DNA of 64,000 bases from Allomyces arbusculus. Taxonomy: Eukaryota > Blastocladiomycota > Blastocladiomycetes > Blastocladiales > Blastocladiaceae. A program made the position numbers and the translations under genes. Numbering within the stretch: position 1 is the stretch's first letter; the number at the start of each line of letters is the position of its first letter. The notes under the pieces were generated by a model. It saw nothing but the letters and a program-made list of their open reading frames with translations, did no database searches and was not told the origin of the DNA. The DNA is taken from NCBI GenBank assembly GCA_027604705.1, contig JADHYV010000060.1, forward strand, positions 41,061-105,060. Reading direction: 5' to 3'. This document shows positions 1-10,329 of the stretch, piece by piece.

Positions 1-212
1 GCGGCACGAGGCGCCACCTGTCACAGCCATCGTCAACCACGCGTACTGCACGTGCTTGGGTCCCCCACATTGCACTCATTTCTCCGCTCGTTTGCAACTA
101 TTATTTCTCTATTTTATTACAATATGCCACAGATCACCAAACACGTCTCCCAACCCCTTCTCCCGCGACCTGATCGCGACAAACTGGTCGAGAACACCTC
201 ACTTTCCTCAAC

Positions 213-2767
213 TCATGGCGACACAACGTCCCCGTCCTCAACCCCGCCACTGTCCGCGGCAGCGCCCTCATCCAGCCGCACCAGCTGCGCAAGCACCTGC
301 ACGACCTCCTTGGCCGGCAAATCTGCAACCCGTAACTCGACCGCACTTTCGCGCCACGCCGAGGCCGCGGCTGCCGCCATGTACCCCTCCTGCGTCACCT
401 CCCGCGCCTCGCTCTTGGTAAACCACGCGCTCAGACCGTATTTCTCCGGCCGCGCCGCTTCCCTCACGGCCGCCAACAACCGCCGGGCGGCCTCTGGCGA
501 AACTGCGACCAGCCGATCCACCTGCGTCCATGCTGGTAAGAGATCGTCCACTCGGACTGCGGGTGGGGCCGCGGCAGCAACAGCCGCGTGCACGGCGCGA
601 ATCGCCGCGTGAATTGCCGCGCGCGGGGCGTTGGCACGTGCGATGGCGTTGGTGGCGAGGAGGTCGATCCGCCGTTCGAGTTTCAGGAACAGGCGACGGT
701 AGACGGGCGCGGGGGAGTTGATTTGCGCGGCGTGTAAGGGCGAGGAGAGAGCGGTGGCAATCGATATGGGTGCGGAGGTGGATGAAGTGGCAGAGCCGAG
801 GCCGCCGGGGACGGGGCTGGATGCGCGCAGGGCAGAGGTCACGGCGCGGTCGAGGTGTGCGGCGAGGGTCGCCGCGAGGGTGTCGAGAGCGGTGCGGAAT
901 TTCGAGTCGAGTCGTGATGCGGCCTCGGTGAGCGATTTGGACGGATCCTGTCCATTGGGGTTAGGGTGAGCGGGGCAATAACGAAATGAAACGGATTTGG
1001 TGGGGGATTCGCACCTCGAGCGAATGAATCAGCGTTTGTGCATGACTCGCGAGGTGCGCCATGGTGCTGGCGACGCGCACTTGCACGGCAAAGTCGTGTT
1101 CGATCTCGAACCACTCGTCGAGCTCGTCGGCCGTAACATACAGCGCCTTCACAATGACCCGGTCGATGAATTTGCGCGCAAACTGCGCGTTCAAGTGGAC
1201 CGGCACGGCTACAACGGGCAAAATCTCCGAGTCAGCGCGAACCACGCCGATGCCTGAGAGTCGACACACAACATACCTTCGACCAGCGCCAAATACTGCT
1301 CGATTCGGTGCCCGAACCGCGTGCGCTTTTGCTCATCCACATCCACGTCCTCCTCATGGACCAACTGCGCCGCGTCCGCTGCGGCACGCACCTCTAGCAC
1401 CGACGCAACCACGTACTCGGCCACGCTCGCGACCACTGTTTCCTGCACGTCCGTCGCGAGCGCCAGCCCCTGCGCCGGGAACCCGTACCGCGCACGCATA
1501 TCCGCGGCAAACTGTGCGACTTGTGTGAGTGTGCGGCACAGCAGTGCCGGATGGTGCGCGGCCAAGGTCGGCACGTCGTGCGTGAGCTTGGCTTCAGCCA
1601 GGTGCGTCACTGCCGATACGAGCGCTTCGAGTGCGGCGTCGTTGCCCGCGGCAAGACGCACGTAGAAGGCTTGGTGTGTGGAGAGGAAGTGACGCAGGTA
1701 GCCGAGGTACCAGTCCGGGTGCTGCAGCTGGTTGGTCGGGCGAGGGCCGGAAAAGTGGTACTGGAAGCGCGGCGCGACGAGGGACATGATCCCGGCGACC
1801 GCGTCGGTCGGCGATCTGGTGAGAAATGGGGTGGTTTCGTGAGTGGTCATGTTGGGTTGGGGTGGGAGGGGAGTGGAGAGCGTACATCAAGTACATGTCG
1901 CTGAACGTCGCGAGAACGGTTTGCACAGCAGCCGTGGTCGTGCCATTCTCAATCGGCTTGCCCGGCCACCCGATATCCGTGAGCTTCGCGACGAGCGTCT
2001 CGCGCAAGCGTGCGACTAGCTCGGCCGACATGGCGTCGCACGCGGCATGCACCACGCCCTGGATTGATGACGGCGGCAACTGGTCGACCTGGACGCGCAG
2101 CTGGCTCAGTTTCTGCCACGATGCCATGGAGAGTGGAGCCGCCCTAGTTGGTCCCGCCCGTGAGCATGCCATCCATTCCACGCCATCGAACTGAAAAACG
2201 ACAAATCGTACTGCAGCGTCATCATGGCGTGTAGCGCGCGGCAGTACTGCTCCGCGGCATCAATCTGCGCGAGCCGCACATTCATGTCGCGCAGCCGCGC
2301 GTGCACGTTAGCGGTCCGCTCGGTTGTCGCGAGCTGGTCGGCAATCGTCTTGCCCTTGCGCGCAAACGAGTCGAGCTGATCGAGCCCCTGCCGGCATGCA
2401 CCGAGCGCCGTCTTGAAAAATGCAACCTGCAAGGGCGCGTCGTGTTGTCGCTACAAGTTCCCCCGCGGTCAGAACCACCATACACCAGCGGAAAAGCGTC
2501 GCACGGGCAGCGTACTTTGGAGCGAATCTGGTCCAGCTCTGCACGCAGCCGTGGTGCGGTCATGACGACATGGTCGAGGTCCCAGACGTCGTTGTTGAGG
2601 AACTGGCGCGCTCGGTACGTGGGGTCGGCGTCGGCGGATGCTGGGGCGCGCAAGTCAAGTGCTGACACGCGCGGAGAGCCCGGTAGCGTGGTCGGTGACA
2701 TGGTTGCCGGCATGAGAGTGGCGGCCGCTGGTGATCGCGGCGAGCTGGTGGCTGGGCTGCTGCTCAT
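213..2767 (-). CDS. RINT1: RINT1/TIP20 family ER vesicle-tethering protein
   Basis: Six exons give about 748 residues: 2767-2516, 2426-2203, 2143-1886, 1815-1277, 1253-1015 and 947-213, with all phases consistent. The family signature is clear around residues 230-300: a stretch ending DIGWPGKP, then APRFQYHFSGPRPTN, then a DWYL element, matching the RINT-1/TIP-1 region (F-YHF-G-R-TN-L--P-WYL). Earlier exons are helical and include LDQLDSFARKGKTIADQL. RINT1 (yeast Tip20) is the Dsl1/NRZ complex subunit that tethers Golgi-derived COPI vesicles at the ER. Human RINT1 is 792 residues, so length fits. The start is the first ATG of an Ala/Ser/Pro-rich leader; the longer open frame upstream begins at a TTG. 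Odd point: the fourth intron would be only 23 nt. Family assignment is firm, but the N-terminus is less certain. Confidence 0.88.
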
Positions 2768-3256
2768 TTGGTGCGCTGTCTGCTCACTCTTGGTTCCGGC
2801 GCGTCCTGTTGTCAAATTAACAGGGTGGGCGCTCCGCGCGTATTGCAGAGAGATAAGATGCAGGTGGGTTCAGTTGTGATGCACGTGCTGGTCAGTGAAG
2901 TGGAACAGCCGGCCCCAAGTCACAACATGAGATCTGGCAATGGCAACAGGCAAACATCACACAGCGAACCAACAAATCATGCTTGGAGGCCGCGCTTCCA
3001 CACTTTTGATTTCAGCGCCATTCATTCTCCTCGCCATCCACCATCACAACTTCGACAGCGCAAATGCACTGGAACGACGCTTTCGATTTAGGACAGATTC
3101 CACCGCCGACGCGTCGATTCGTATCAGTAAGCCAGGCCAACCACGTCGCCGATAAAAATCGCGCGGCGATTGTTCACGTCCACCACCAACACGGCCGTTC
3201 AAGTGAGACCGCTCACCAAGGGCTTCGACGTGCCCCGGCCATCATTCTTTACCAGC

Positions 3257-4182
3257 ATGGAGTCCCTTCCCGGCGTGGTCAAGGACCGTGTCGCCGGGTT
3301 TGTATTGGATCGCAGGGACCATGCCGTCGATCTGGTCGCGTTCATGTACTCGTTGCCGCTGTGGTATGCGCCAGCAATGCGCGTGTTGCTCTATTCAGGG
3401 AAAATCCAGCTCGTGAGCCTGCTCTTCACGGTCGATGGTCGGGCACCTACTGTTGGTATCGAGCGTTGTCCTTTAATATGTATTGCGATCAAACGCTGGG
3501 ATGATCCTCCCCGTCCCGCTCTGATCCTGTCTGCCTCCAAGTCTCCAGCCGATCTTTGGGCCGTTGACCGCCAAATCTCCATGCCGGACCGGGCGCTCCA
3601 AGGGCACGTTACCCGAAGGGAATATCTCTGTGACGCTGTGCACATACCGCGCTTGCCGCCGTGGATGTCTTCTGTTGCACTCAGTATCAACGCTCAAGGT
3701 CAACTTGGCTTCGCGTTTCAGGCGAATCGGTCCTGTCACTTCTGACCTGGCCATTCCCTCTCACACGTCATCTTGCTCCACTTGCGGAGGAAGCTGACGC
3801 GATTCGCATCTTTTCCGAGATCCTACCCACGATCACGTCGTTGCAGCTCGTGCGTGGTCTCATGGCCTCCATGGTCAACCAGCTTGTAGTGCGACTCATG
3901 CCCCATCTCATTTCGCTTCCCCCTGTTTGGGATCTGTGTGCTGACCTCGAGCTTGCCCGGCGATGGAACGTCCTCTTCTTCCGAATATTCGCAAGCTCAT
4001 GCTCGTGTTTTCAGACGAAATTGGTAATTGCAGTGGATTGGGCATGGGGCGCGATCTTGCAGGTTCGTGTCCTGAAGCTACAAGCTTATCAAATGTGTGG
4101 GCTTCAATTGAACCAGAATGAGTTGATAGCATTCATTGATGCACTCCCAGCAGGACTTTGCACACGCTCTAAACTATCCTGA
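3257..4182 (+). pseudogene. degraded LRR/F-box-like gene
   Basis: An open frame from the ATG at 3257 (starting MESLPGVVKDRVAGFVLD) stops at 3745, and a second overlapping frame carries Leu-rich coding-like sequence from about 3720 to 4182, including EILPTITSLQLVRGLM and RVLKLQAYQMCGLQLNQNE. The two parts read as one protein broken by a frameshift near 3720; no convincing intron joins them. The Leu-Pro start and later Leu-rich segments resemble the F-box/LRR-like remnants at 36.3-38.2 and 40.8-41.2 kb, but I cannot show direct homology. A decayed copy of a lineage-specific family is the best reading. Confidence 0.35.
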
Positions 4183-5348
4183 GCTTAGGGTGACAGGCAA
4201 CACAATGGCCGAACTGTGGTACTTGGGCGGCCACAGTGTGCGCTCAAGTCAGCTGAATTGTTTGATCGCAAAACAAGACTTTCCCTAAGACGTGCGCGAG
4301 GCGATCGAGGTGCGGAGGTGGCGATTGACATCCACGGACTGCTTTGATGATGGAGATGAGTCGGCGCGAGCATGAACGCTGGAGTTTCGTGTGTATCTGA
4401 CTGTGGTGCTGTGTTGGGCGGGTCATGATGCAAGCAAGGCATTCTTTCCTGGTGCCACTCTCCCTTGCCCGAGTCGCCTACAAAAGCCTCCTGACCACGC
4501 TCGAACAGCTTGAGAGTCCCAATTTCTCAATACCAACTTGTAGAGAGGAAGCGAAGAGAATATCAACCCTGTGAGCCGACCACAGTCGCTAAAAATCCTG
4601 ATTTCCGGCCGGCCGCGCTTGGTAAATGCTGACAGCTGGAAAGCGTGTTGGCGTTGGTCTCGATGGTGACACCAGCTCAGAACGGCCCAGAATCTAGTTG
4701 TGTAAGCCGAGTCATGCAGGTGTTCTGTGGAGCAGACAATGCACGGCTCCATTGCGGTCAGCCTTGTTGATGGCGTGATGCGAGCCGAGTGCTCCATGAC
4801 ACATCTGTCCATGGTGCAAGGTTTGTGAGGGACCTTCCCAACCAAGCTCCCAGAAATCGTCTCAAAGGATGAACCGTCCTTTGCCATCTTCTCAGCTATG
4901 CAAATCGGATCCTGGCCACATCACAACCAGCAGAGCCTGGCTCCAAGTGAAAAACTGATGTGCATTTTTGTCAGCATAACCATTCCATCCACAAGCTCGG
5001 GCTCTCCTCTTGCTGCCCCTGGCACCAGACGATGATCGCTCGTCGACCATGAAACGTTTGCTGCAAGCGAGTATTGTGCCTATCATTGAGGGAGAGCGAG
5101 AGCATACTATACAAAGGGCCTCCTCCCACAGCACGCGCGAAACGTGCCCACTGACCAACCAACAATTTCGACGAAACTAAAAAACAGAAAACGGGAAGCG
5201 AGCACACGCCAGAATTCCGAACCACGACACGGGGCCAACCAATAAGTCGCCATGGCCCCCCGTCCGCTCCACACCTCAATCACGGCGCGACGCGACACGA
5301 TGCGGCGCGACGCGGCATGGATCGATGCGCGAAAACTCCACTGCGTCC
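4183..5348. other. intergenic, no gene recognised
   Basis: The longest frame here is a minus-strand ATG frame at 4887-4423 (154 residues). It has no recognisable motif, no neighbouring exon and Cys/Arg-rich shadow-like composition. I see nothing else in this stretch. Confidence 0.4.
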
Positions 5349-6748
5349 TTACCAGCCGCGCTTGGCAAACTTCTGGCTCTCGGGCAGCGTGTCAATGTTG
5401 ATGCCGACCATGGCCTCGCCCAGGTCCTCAGACACTTCGGCGAGCACCTTGGGGTCGTTGAAGTGGGTCACCGCCTGCACGATGGCCTTGGCGCGCTTCA
5501 TGGGGTCGCCCGACTTAAAAATCCCACTGCCCACAAAGACTAAATCCCAGGAAAAACGAGTTCATGGGTCAGAAATGGTGGTCAGGAGCGACAGCGAGAG
5601 AGTCGGAGCCGTGTTGGGCCGAGGTGGGTGACCGAAGAAGTGGGGCAAGGCGAGATCAATAACCAGCGCAGAAAGTAAGACGTACCCTAGAGACAAGAAA
5701 TAAAGCGAGAGCACGAGGAACAGGGTAGGAAGGCGAGAGAGCGCAGGGGTGAGTTCGGGTCGGATTTCGAGTCGTGGTGGACGCCAGTGCCGAAAGAGCC
5801 GGAGCCAACGCGAGGCAACCACGAGGTTGAAGAAAGAGATACGCACACCGTCCATACCGAGCTGCATCATGAGCGCAGCGTCAGCGGGCGTCGCGACACC
5901 GCCGGCTGAGAAGGTCACAACGGGGAGGCGACCGAGCTTGGCCGTCTGCTTGAGCAGGTCGTAGGGCGCGCCAATCTCCTTGGCAAAGTTGTAGAGCTCG
6001 TCGGGCGTCATCGTCTGCGCGCGGCGAATGTCCTGGAAGAGCTGGCGAGCGTGGCGCACGGCCTCGACAACGTTGCCAGTCCCGGCCTCACCCTTGGTGC
6101 GGATCATGGCGGCACCCTCGTTGATGCGACGCAGGGCCTCGCCGAGGTTGCGGCAACCGCAGACGTACGGCACCTTGAACGCGTGCTTGTCAATGTGGTG
6201 CACGTCGTCGGCGGGCGTGAGCACCTCCGACTCGTCAATGTAGTCGATGCCAATGTGCTGCAGAATCTGCGCCTCGACCGGGTGGCCGATGCGGACCTTG
6301 GCCATGACGGGGATCGTCACGGCCGCCTGGATCTCCTTGATCATCTTGGGGTCCGACATGCGAGCGACGCCGCCTATTCGTGCACGAGGAGAAGGGAGGA
6401 CCGCGACCGTCAGACCCCGTTCCGTCCAAACACGGTCGGGTTTGCAAATTCGCGCAAATTCGCGCAAGAGCTCGAGCTGCAGCTCGAACCCGAGCAGTCT
6501 CGGGTTGCTTGAATTCAAGTTCACGCACCATCCTTGCGAATGTCAGCGGGCACGCGCTCCAGGGCCATGACGGCAACGGCACCGGCCTCCTCGGCGATGC
6601 GCGCCTGCTCGGCGTTGATAACGTCCATGATGACGCCGCCCTTGAGGTTCTGAGCGAGACCGGCCTTGAGCGTGAACTCCTGCGCGCGCTTCTGCTCGGC
6701 GGCAGCGTCGTCGTGCGCGGTCAGGTTGGCGGGAGTGTTGAACGGCAT
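5349..6748 (-). CDS. PDX1: Pyridoxal 5'-phosphate synthase lyase subunit (PDX1/SNZ)
   Basis: This is the synthase subunit that builds pyridoxal 5'-phosphate from a pentose phosphate, a triose phosphate and ammonia supplied by PDX2/SNO. Three exons: 6748-6529, 6373 to about 5847, and 5539-5349, about 312 residues. Conserved blocks are plain: LKGGVIMDV with the pentose-binding lysine and aspartate, [21 protein letters not shown] spanning the first junction, [27 protein letters not shown] with the second lysine region ([10 protein letters not shown]), [27 protein letters not shown], then [12 protein letters not shown] and the typical C-terminus FAKRGW. The second splice junction does not resolve cleanly: the conserved D-G-V-F-V would need one more base than the sequence supplies. 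The first intron contains dense inverted repeats. No PDX2 gene is in the window. Confidence 0.96.
6444..6519. repeat. cluster of palindromes inside PDX1 intron 1
   Basis: A 10-bp direct repeat (GCAAATTCGC at 6444 and 6454) is followed by a perfect 16-bp palindrome (TCGAGCTGCAGCTCGA, 6472-6487), an 8-bp stem with a CAGT loop (AACCCGAG/CTCGGGTT, 6487-6506) and a perfect 12-bp palindrome (CTTGAATTCAAG, 6508-6519). All lie in the first intron of the vitamin B6 gene, ending 9 bp from its donor end. Confidence 0.8.
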
Positions 6749-7368
6749 GGTGGTGGGGTTGGCGGTCTTCTGGGCGAGTCGAAGAGTGCAAAGAGGACAG
6801 AAGAAGCAGGGGTGGTGGCGGCGGGGCCGAGAATTTATAGCGAGGTGGAGCGCGAGCAAGTGCGAGCACGCGGGCACAGGGCACAGCAACGACAGGGCTG
6901 CCAGATGGAGGAGGCGCCTGATCAGAACGACACAAAAACAAAATAAATGTGATGTCCACGACAGGCGGCCGAGTCAAGCAGCGTGACACCCGCACAGTGT
7001 TCTCGCTGCGAGGGCCCGCATGGCGCCATTTCCATGTGGTTTTCCTCGCCAACATTGCACAGTTTCCTTCGGTTTTGCCAGGGTTGGCCTCTTCCCGGCC
7101 ATTTCCTGCTTGCAAAACGGCCGGAATTTTTCGGGTTGTCCCTCCCGAAACCCGCATCATTCCTGACCTCGCTGACCACGTAAGCATAAAGCGATGACAA
7201 CCTGACGCGGTCACGTTTCGACGTGGCGGCGGGCCCAAGTTCGACTCTGGCTGCAACCGAACCACGGTCGGAGTTCAGGCCCCAGTCGCCGCGCTCGACG
7301 GGTAGCGACGCGCATCGACGGCCGCTTGCAGGCGCCAGCGCATCTGGCGACGCTCTGCACCATCCGCC
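6749..7368. promoter_or_regulatory. divergent intergenic region PDX1 / F-box gene
   Basis: About 620 bp separates the two divergent start codons and must hold both promoters. I see no coding frame or RNA gene in it and recognise no specific operator. Confidence 0.4.
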
Positions 7369-9480
7369 ATGCTAACCGCCTGCATTCCCACAGCCGACTC
7401 CGCCGCTGCCCCAACGGCCCATGCCAAGGGCCAGTCATTGACCAGTCACGACGATGACCATCTCTTCACCAACGCGAGACCTGCAGTCACCTTCGTCACG
7501 CTCCCGAACGAGATCCTCCTGCTCATTGTTCACCGGCTTCTATCGCCGTGCCCGCCCGCCGCCGAGACCGACCCGCACCACCTACCAGTCCTCTTCACGG
7601 ACGATGCCGACGTTCCGGCCGGATCGCCGGCCAACGACGGGAATGCCGACCACGACGACCATCGAGTGCCCGTAAACGCCCTGCGATGGGCCCATCGCGT
7701 AGACCCGGTGCGCGCGCTCGTCCGCGCTCTTTCCCCGCTCGCTCGCACACATTCGGTGCTGTGGAGCGTTTGCCAAACCACCGTCGTGTCCAAGTTGGCC
7801 GCGACCCTCGTCGGCGCCGCCATCCGCCAACCCCCCAGACCCGACACGCCCGAACCGGCTCAGTGGAACTGGTGGGGCCCAGCGCTCACCAAGAACACGC
7901 TCACACTCGCCACGGAGGCTCGCGTCGCACTCGTCGCCGCGCCGGCCGCACGGCCCAAACCCATTTCGTTCCCAAAAATCGTGCGCATTCGCTTCGACGG
8001 ACAAGTTATCGGCCCACCAAGACCGGATGTCACGCCCACGTCGCCGACAGGCTCGAGTTTCCCACCGTCTGTGACCAAGCAGCGCGTTCATGGACGGCGG
8101 TCGCTTGCGGGTCCCACGTCGGCTGTCGTTGCACCGTCAGCTGGCGAGCTCGACGTCCTTGGGCGCGCGCCGCACCTCCGCAAGCTCACGATCCATGTGC
8201 TCAACTCGCTCGTTCTCGGCCCTGAGCGCGCGCGCGTGCTCGACACACTCACGCGGCATGCGACGCAGTTGCAGTCAGTCACCGTGTGTACGCACGATGC
8301 CGACGACCTGCAAATCCAGGACATGCCCCCCGTCTCGTTCACGGTCGAGTTTCTCTCAAATCTTGTCACGTACGCGTGCCCGCCGCTGACGCATCTCCAC
8401 CTGGATTTGGCCCCGCTCGAACTCATCCGGCCCCCGAAGCGGCTTGCCACGATTCTCGCGTCCGCGTCGGCGCGCACCCTCGAGCGCGTGTTTCTGCGAT
8501 GCGAAGCGCTAAGCGCGCAGGTCGTCCCGCCTCTCGCGCTGCTCCCGCACCTGCACGACCTGACGCTTCTGGTCGACCGGTGGGTCAACGACCACAACCC
8601 GGGCGTCTCCGTCAACGCCGACTGGATCGATGGTGCCCTTCCACCGGCAGTCCTCGCTGCCCCGATTCGCCCACCGCTGGCCATGACCCTGGGCACGCGA
8701 TTTGCGACGCACTGCCCCCCAGTGCACTGGTTCCGGGCCACGACGCAGCTTACGCTCGTTCTCAACAACGACGCGTGCGACACGCGGCGCGCCTCCCCAG
8801 ATAATCCACTGGCCGCTGTTCTGTCCCGGCGGTCGACCCTGCTCGACTCGGTGCGGGTGCAGTGGACCGGGGCACCGCCCACGGCGCGCGCGCGCCCGTG
8901 GTTGCTCTCGACCATCGGCGTCGTGCTCGCCAAGGCCCCGCTCGCCGTGCTCGACCATGTCCCCGTCGACCCGACCGCCGAGTCCACTCGCGCGTACGCG
9001 AGCATCCGCGCCCTCGTGGTCGCTGCGAATTCGGTCGCGGCGGGAACCGCACTCGCGCGAAGTATCGCGGCTTTCCCGAAACTCGATTCGCTCGTGCTCG
9101 TCCCGTCGCGTGCCGTTGCGGCGCTCGATAACACGCGGCCATGGGCGAGAGACTTGTTTGACGACGTGTCGAGGCTCGCCAAGGTGGTCGTGGTTCTGCG
9201 CGCCGGGGAGGACGAGGACGTGGATCCGGCGGTCATACCGCTGTTTGACGAACTGTGTGCATGGGCCGGTGGAGTACCACGGCCGGCGTACGTGCGCCGA
9301 CGCGTGCAGGTCGCGGGGTGGGGCGCACCCGTGACGTTGGAGGTTCGGCCGGGTTCGGGCCGCGTGCGCGATGGGTGGCCGCCGGTCGCCGTGGTCGTGA
9401 CGGTGACGAGGGATGATCGGGATGTTGATGCGAGCGGCGAGGATTCGCTCAGCGAGTTGATGGACGTCTGGTGCAGGTGA
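7369..9480 (+). CDS. F-box protein, intronless, 703 residues
   Basis: A single uninterrupted frame starts at a true ATG. Near residues 40-60 the segment FVTLPNEILLLIVHRLLS matches the start of an F-box, the motif that binds Skp1 and recruits substrates to an SCF ubiquitin ligase. A long linker interrupts the domain before a second helical segment (PLARTHSVLWSVCQTTVVSKL). The C-terminal part has irregular Leu-rich units such as APHLRKLTIHVLNSLVLG and FPKLDSLVLVPSR, as in F-box/LRR substrate receptors. The substrate is unknown. Several long frames on the opposite strand and in other frames are GC-rich shadows. F-box assignment is by motif only. Confidence 0.7.
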   Translation: MLTACIPTADSAAAPTAHAKGQSLTSHDDDHLFTNARPAVTFVTLPNEILLLIVHRLLSPCPPAAETDPHHLPVLFTDDADVPAGSPANDGNADHDDHRVPVNALRWAHRVDPVRALVRALSPLARTHSVLWSVCQTTVVSKLAATLVGAAIRQPPRPDTPEPAQWNWWGPALTKNTLTLATEARVALVAAPAARPKPISFPKIVRIRFDGQVIGPPRPDVTPTSPTGSSFPPSVTKQRVHGRRSLAGPTSAVVAPSAGELDVLGRAPHLRKLTIHVLNSLVLGPERARVLDTLTRHATQLQSVTVCTHDADDLQIQDMPPVSFTVEFLSNLVTYACPPLTHLHLDLAPLELIRPPKRLATILASASARTLERVFLRCEALSAQVVPPLALLPHLHDLTLLVDRWVNDHNPGVSVNADWIDGALPPAVLAAPIRPPLAMTLGTRFATHCPPVHWFRATTQLTLVLNNDACDTRRASPDNPLAAVLSRRSTLLDSVRVQWTGAPPTARARPWLLSTIGVVLAKAPLAVLDHVPVDPTAESTRAYASIRALVVAANSVAAGTALARSIAAFPKLDSLVLVPSRAVAALDNTRPWARDLFDDVSRLAKVVVVLRAGEDEDVDPAVIPLFDELCAWAGGVPRPAYVRRRVQVAGWGAPVTLEVRPGSGRVRDGWPPVAVVVTVTRDDRDVDASGEDSLSELMDVWCR

Positions 9481-10329
9481 CGTGTTTATTTCCTGCCGTG
9501 CATATGTGCCGCGCGCGACGGGTGACGATCGGGTGACGATCGGCCGTGGTGGTTGTGATGGTGTTCTGGAAAGACGGTGCCGTCGATCTTCATGGCACGA
9601 TGCAGTGCAGTCGCCTTTCGACTGTGGGCTCCACAAGCTGAGACGTACCACATCGTCCCCACTCCCCCAATAAGTTCATATCTCGGCCGTCACGGAATCA
9701 ATTTGGGCGGAAGGTTCATTGAAATTTGGATACGTCACTTTAATCACATTGCGGGAGTAAAAATATCAGCGCTCGAATATGTGGAGAGTGGAAACGAATT
9801 GGGACACTCATCATAAGGCCTGCCACAGTTTTGTGAGACCCTCCGTTGTTTGCGGACACAAAATGCTCAAAAAATTCGCACATCTTGCATAGCAACCTCC
9901 ATCACATCCCATCGCGAAGTCCGGGAGCAGCATCTCCTGAAACTGCCATGACGGCGCTCGTGTTGACACAACAGACAAAAACAGGGCCAACCCGCTCCTG
10001 GCGTGGAATGCACGCTAATTTCATCCATGAATCAGAAATAACGGCTGCTTTTTGTTCGTCTAAAACATAGACGGGACATTTGATCACAAGGTGCAACGGT
10101 CAGGCCTGGCCCACATGTTGCGGCCATCACAACAACCAGAACCTCACATCTTGCTCACTAACCGCCACATCGAGCGTCCCCATTCGGCAACGGCACCTCC
10201 TCAGAGCATTCCCAATGACTTCCGCAATTTCCTCTCCTGAAAATCGCTAATCCCAGCCACGGCATCAACTGAATGAATAGAAATTCATGAATAAACAAGC
10301 ATATCTGGGCTGATTGCAACGGCACGGCA
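9481..10329. other. intergenic, nothing recognised
   Basis: About 850 bp between the F-box stop and the DUF6604 stop. It is more AT-rich than the flanking genes and holds only short frames without family resemblance. It must contain both 3' ends. Confidence 0.4.

Noticed and set aside
1-12. CGGCACGAG at the very start, identical to the end of a common cDNA-library adaptor
   Set aside because: Nine bases can match by chance, the window is clearly genomic (introns present), and no further vector sequence follows.
8088-9651. Two long minus-strand frames over the F-box gene
   Set aside because: Antisense shadows with Ser/Arg-rich composition and no domain.
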